In this document: positions 47,352 to 49,889 of the stretch, one piece after another
Layout of the letters: each line of letters begins with the position of its first letter
Numbering within the stretch: the first letter of the stretch is position 1
Origin: Rariglobus sp.
Lineage (GTDB): Bacteria; Verrucomicrobiota; Verrucomicrobiia; Opitutales; Opitutaceae
Direction: 5' to 3'
Assembly: GCA_029266495.1 (NCBI GenBank)
Contig: JAQSWS010000016.1
Location: forward strand, 1-49,889
Length of the DNA: 49,889 bases
Position numbers and translations under genes: made by a program
Notes under the pieces: model-generated
The model's input: the letters and a program-made list of their open reading frames with translations, nothing else
Database searches by the model: none
What the model was told of the DNA's origin: nothing

Positions 47352-49889
47352 CTACAGTAGGCTGAGCTGGGCGTCGTCGGAGTCGGCGACGGTGATTTTT
47401 TTCTTGGGTTTGGCTTTGGGGGCGCTCGTGGCGGTCGCGGGGAGTTCGACGCTGGTGTCGTCGGATTCGAGTTTTTGCAGGATTACTTTGGCGCGGTCGA
47501 TCACGGTGATGGGCAGGCCGGCTAGGCGGGCCACTTGAATGCCGTAGCTGCGGTCGGCGGCGCCGGGGATCACGCGGCGGACGAAGACGATTTCGTCGTT
47601 CCACTCTTTCACCGCCACGGAAAAATTGCGGAGGCGGGCGAGGTGTTTTTCGAGTTGGGTCAGCTCTTGGTAATGCGTCGCGAAGAGCGTGCGGGGGCCG
47701 CGTTCGGTGTCGCGGTGCAGGTGCTCGACCACCGCCCAGGCGATGGAGAGGCCGTCGTAGGTCGAGGTGCCGCGGCCGATCTCGTCCAGGATGATGAGGG
47801 AGCGGTCGGTGGCGTTGTTGAGGATGTTGGCGGTTTCGTTCATCTCGACCATGAAGGTCGAGTTGCCGCGGGCGAGGTCGTCGCTGGCGCCGACGCGGGA
47901 GAAGATGCGGTCCACGAGGCCGACGCGGCAGGTCTTGGCGGGGGTCCAGCAGCCGACTTGGGCGAGGAGGGTGATGAGCGCGACCTGGCGGATGTAGGTC
48001 GATTTACCGGCCATGTTGGGGCCGGTGATGAGCGCGAGTTGGGCGTCGGTCGAGGAGAGGAGGGTGTCGTTGGGGACGAAGCTCGTGGTGCCGCGGCCAG
48101 CGGCGACGGCGGGATCTTTGAGCATCTGCTCCACGACGGGGTGGCGGCCTTCGATGATTTCGAGGGTGTCGCCTTCGTCGAGGGCGGGTTGGCAGTAGTC
48201 CCACTCGCGGGCGAGGACGGACCAGCCGGCGAGGACGTCGAGTTCGGCGAGGGTGTCGGCGGTTTTGGAGAGGGCGATGGATTCGTCGAGGACGGCGGCG
48301 ACGAGGGCGGCGAAGAGGGCTTGCTCGCGGGCGAGGGCGTTTTCCTCGGCGTGGAAGATTTCCTTTTCCTTGGTGCGGAGATCTTCGGTGACGTAGCGCT
48401 CGCCGTTCACGGTGGTCTGGCGGCGGATGTAGTCGGGCGGGACGAGGTGGAGGTTGGCCTTGGTGATCTCGATGTAGTAGCCGAAATTGTTCGTGAATTT
48501 GATCTTCAGGCTGCGGATGCCGGTGCGCTCCTGTTCGCCGCGTTCGAGGTCGGAGAGCCAGGTTTTGTTGTCGGTCGTGAGCGAGCGGAGGCGGTCGAGC
48601 TCGGGGCAGTGGCCGGCGCGGATGTAGTTGCCGTCGGCGAGGTCGTTCGGGAGGGCGTCGGCGAGGGCGGAGGAGAGGAGCTGCAGGAGGGAAGGCAGCT
48701 CCTCTAGTTGAGAGTTGAGAGATGAGAGTTGAGAGTTCGGACCGAAGGCACTGAGGGTGGCGCGGATCGCGGGGAGCTGGCTGAGGGTGTCGCGGATGCC
48801 GCCGAGTTCGCGGGGGTTGCGGAGGCGGTTTTGGAGGCGGCCGAGGATGCGCGGGATGTCGCGGACGTTATCGAGCCATTCGCGGAGTTCGCCGAGGTGC
48901 ATCGGGTCACCGAGCAGTTCGCCGACGAGGGCGGAGCGGCGCTGGATCTCGGCGAGGTCGAGCGTGGGGGCGGCGAGCCAGCGTTCCAAGAGGCGGGCGC
49001 CGGCGGCGGTGCCGGTGCGGTTGATGGCGGAGAGGAGCGAGCCGTCGCGGGTGCCGCGGGAGGATTGGAAGATCTCGAGGTTGCGGAGGGTGGCGGGGTC
49101 GAGGAGGAGCGTGCGGGCGCTGCGGTATTCCTGGAGCGAGCGGAGGTTTTCCGGTTTGGCGCAGAGGTTTTCGGTGGCGTAGTGGACGAGCGCGCCGGCG
49201 GGGCCGAGGGCGGGGTGGTCGTGGGCGAGGCCGAAGCCTTGGAGGTTGAGGACGCCGAGGGTGGTCGTGACGGTGCGGAGGCCTTCGGCGGTTTCGAAGT
49301 GGTAGCCGGGGAGGTCGGTGCAGAGGCGCGGCTCGCAAAAGGCGTGGAGCGCGTGGACGGCGGTCTGGTCGTGCGGGGCGGTTTTCCAGCGCTCGAGGTC
49401 GCCTTCGATGACGATCAACTCGGCGGGGTCGAGGGCGGTGAGGACGGGGAGGAGATTTTCGGGGCGGGCGTCAGTGGCGACGCGGAATTCGCCGGTGGAG
49501 AGGTCGAGCCAGGCGGCGTGGAGGCCGGCTTTGTCGAGCGTGAGGGCGCAGAGGTAGTGGTTGCGCTGGGCGTCGAGCTGGTTGGCGGCGAGGGTGGTGC
49601 CGGGGGAGAGAATGCGGGTGACGGCGCGGCGGACGAGTTTGCCGGCTTTGGCGGGCTCGGCCTGGTCGCAGATGGCGATCTTTTTGCCGGCGGCGAGGAG
49701 CTTGGTGATGTAATTGTCGGCCGCGTGGTGGGGGATGCCCGCCATGGGAGTCTCGCCGCGCTTGGTGAGGGTGAGTCCGCAGAGTTTCGACGCGGTGGCG
49801 GCGTCATCATGGAACATCTCGTAGAAGTCACCGAGGCGGAAGAGCAGGATGGTGTCCTTGGGGAGTCCGCGCTTCACCTCGAAGTATTG
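47352..49889 (-). CDS. mutS: DNA mismatch repair protein MutS, N-terminus outside window
   Basis: About 846 residues visible; the frame is open to the window edge (QYFEVKRGLPK). The mismatch-binding Phe-Tyr-Glu is in LGDFYEMF near the visible start, followed by SKLCGLTLTKRGETPMAGIPH. The ATPase has Walker A GPNMAGKST, Walker B LIILDEIGRGTSTYDG, and a final TGA near 47352. In the lever/clamp region an SQLSSLNSQLEEL stretch comes from the CTCAACT-type 7-bp repeat (48706-48740). Central to mutation avoidance, including slippage at short tandem repeats, so its own repeat insertion is of interest. Confidence 0.95.
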   Translation of the reverse strand, partial: QYFEVKRGLPKDTILLFRLGDFYEMFHDDAATASKLCGLTLTKRGETPMAGIPHHAADNYITKLLAAGKKIAICDQAEPAKAGKLVRRAVTRILSPGTTLAANQLDAQRNHYLCALTLDKAGLHAAWLDLSTGEFRVATDARPENLLPVLTALDPAELIVIEGDLERWKTAPHDQTAVHALHAFCEPRLCTDLPGYHFETAEGLRTVTTTLGVLNLQGFGLAHDHPALGPAGALVHYATENLCAKPENLRSLQEYRSARTLLLDPATLRNLEIFQSSRGTRDGSLLSAINRTGTAAGARLLERWLAAPTLDLAEIQRRSALVGELLGDPMHLGELREWLDNVRDIPRILGRLQNRLRNPRELGGIRDTLSQLPAIRATLSAFGPNSQLSSLNSQLEELPSLLQLLSSALADALPNDLADGNYIRAGHCPELDRLRSLTTDNKTWLSDLERGEQERTGIRSLKIKFTNNFGYYIEITKANLHLVPPDYIRRQTTVNGERYVTEDLRTKEKEIFHAEENALAREQALFAALVAAVLDESIALSKTADTLAELDVLAGWSVLAREWDYCQPALDEGDTLEIIEGRHPVVEQMLKDPAVAAGRGTTSFVPNDTLLSSTDAQLALITGPNMAGKSTYIRQVALITLLAQVGCWTPAKTCRVGLVDRIFSRVGASDDLARGNSTFMVEMNETANILNNATDRSLIILDEIGRGTSTYDGLSIAWAVVEHLHRDTERGPRTLFATHYQELTQLEKHLARLRNFSVAVKEWNDEIVFVRRVIPGAADRSYGIQVARLAGLPITVIDRAKVILQKLESDDTSVELPATATSAPKAKPKKKITVADSDDAQLSLL
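48706..48740 (-). repeat. Heptanucleotide repeat (family CTCAACT) inside mutS
   Basis: AGTTGAG AGTTGAG AGATGAG AGTTGAG AGTTCGG on the + strand, that is five units. In the gene they encode NSQLSSLNSQL within the clamp/lever part. Confidence 0.8.

Overview
The window is high-GC bacterial DNA that looks like a verrucomicrobial chromosome of the Opitutaceae type. This is inferred from a TIGR03067-like protein, fused Bat (aerotolerance) genes, genes with little Shine-Dalgarno signal, and dense heptanucleotide repeats. No 16S gene or other decisive marker is present.

Bases 1-20473 are the right part of a tailed-phage prophage. From left to right on the + strand it holds the end of an S49-type head maturation protease, a scaffold-like acidic protein, a P22-type major capsid protein, head-tail and tail genes, a short tape-measure protein, a Ser/Thr-rich tail protein, a glycosyltransferase, a tail fibre with a carbohydrate-binding-like domain, a DUF4376 protein and two small membrane proteins that may act in lysis. 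A bidirectional terminator at 17252 separates these late genes from two leftward genes, one a short HTH repressor. The repressor faces an operator of CACAAACTG palindromes and a short rightward early operon. A tyrosine integrase (leftward) ends the prophage beside a 34-bp tRNA 3' end, which is the right attachment site. The terminase, portal and left attachment site lie outside the window.

Bases 20536-28283 (- strand) are a bat aerotolerance operon: MoxR ATPase, DUF58, BatA, a BatB-BatC-like fusion and a BatD-BatE-like fusion. Then come a release-factor-like (GGQ) gene, small proteins and rmuC. Bases 30945-39525 form a tightly packed leftward operon: isoprenylcysteine-methyltransferase-like protein, FabF-type ketosynthase, two large histidine kinases, a FadL-type outer membrane porin, and a receiver-kinase hybrid. 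Several of these genes overlap by 1-4 bases, so lipid chemistry, lipid passage across the outer membrane and signalling look coupled.

Bases 40038-43131 are a patchy accessory stretch (ThuA-like protein, divergent AraC regulator, VOC protein) with a MITE-like inverted repeat, a heptad repeat and a 126-bp tandem repeat built of 21-bp units. Bases 43377-46491 carry a Gabija-type defence pair, an OLD-family ATPase/TOPRIM nuclease and a UvrD-like helicase, overlapping by 8 bases. It is followed by a convergent gene of unknown function. The window ends inside mutS.

The most unusual signal is the spread of 7-bp tandem repeats of several sequence families, both between genes and in frame inside batB, batD, the DUF58 gene, rmuC and mutS. 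Three 7-bp units make exactly seven codons, so whole-period changes do not shift the reading frame.
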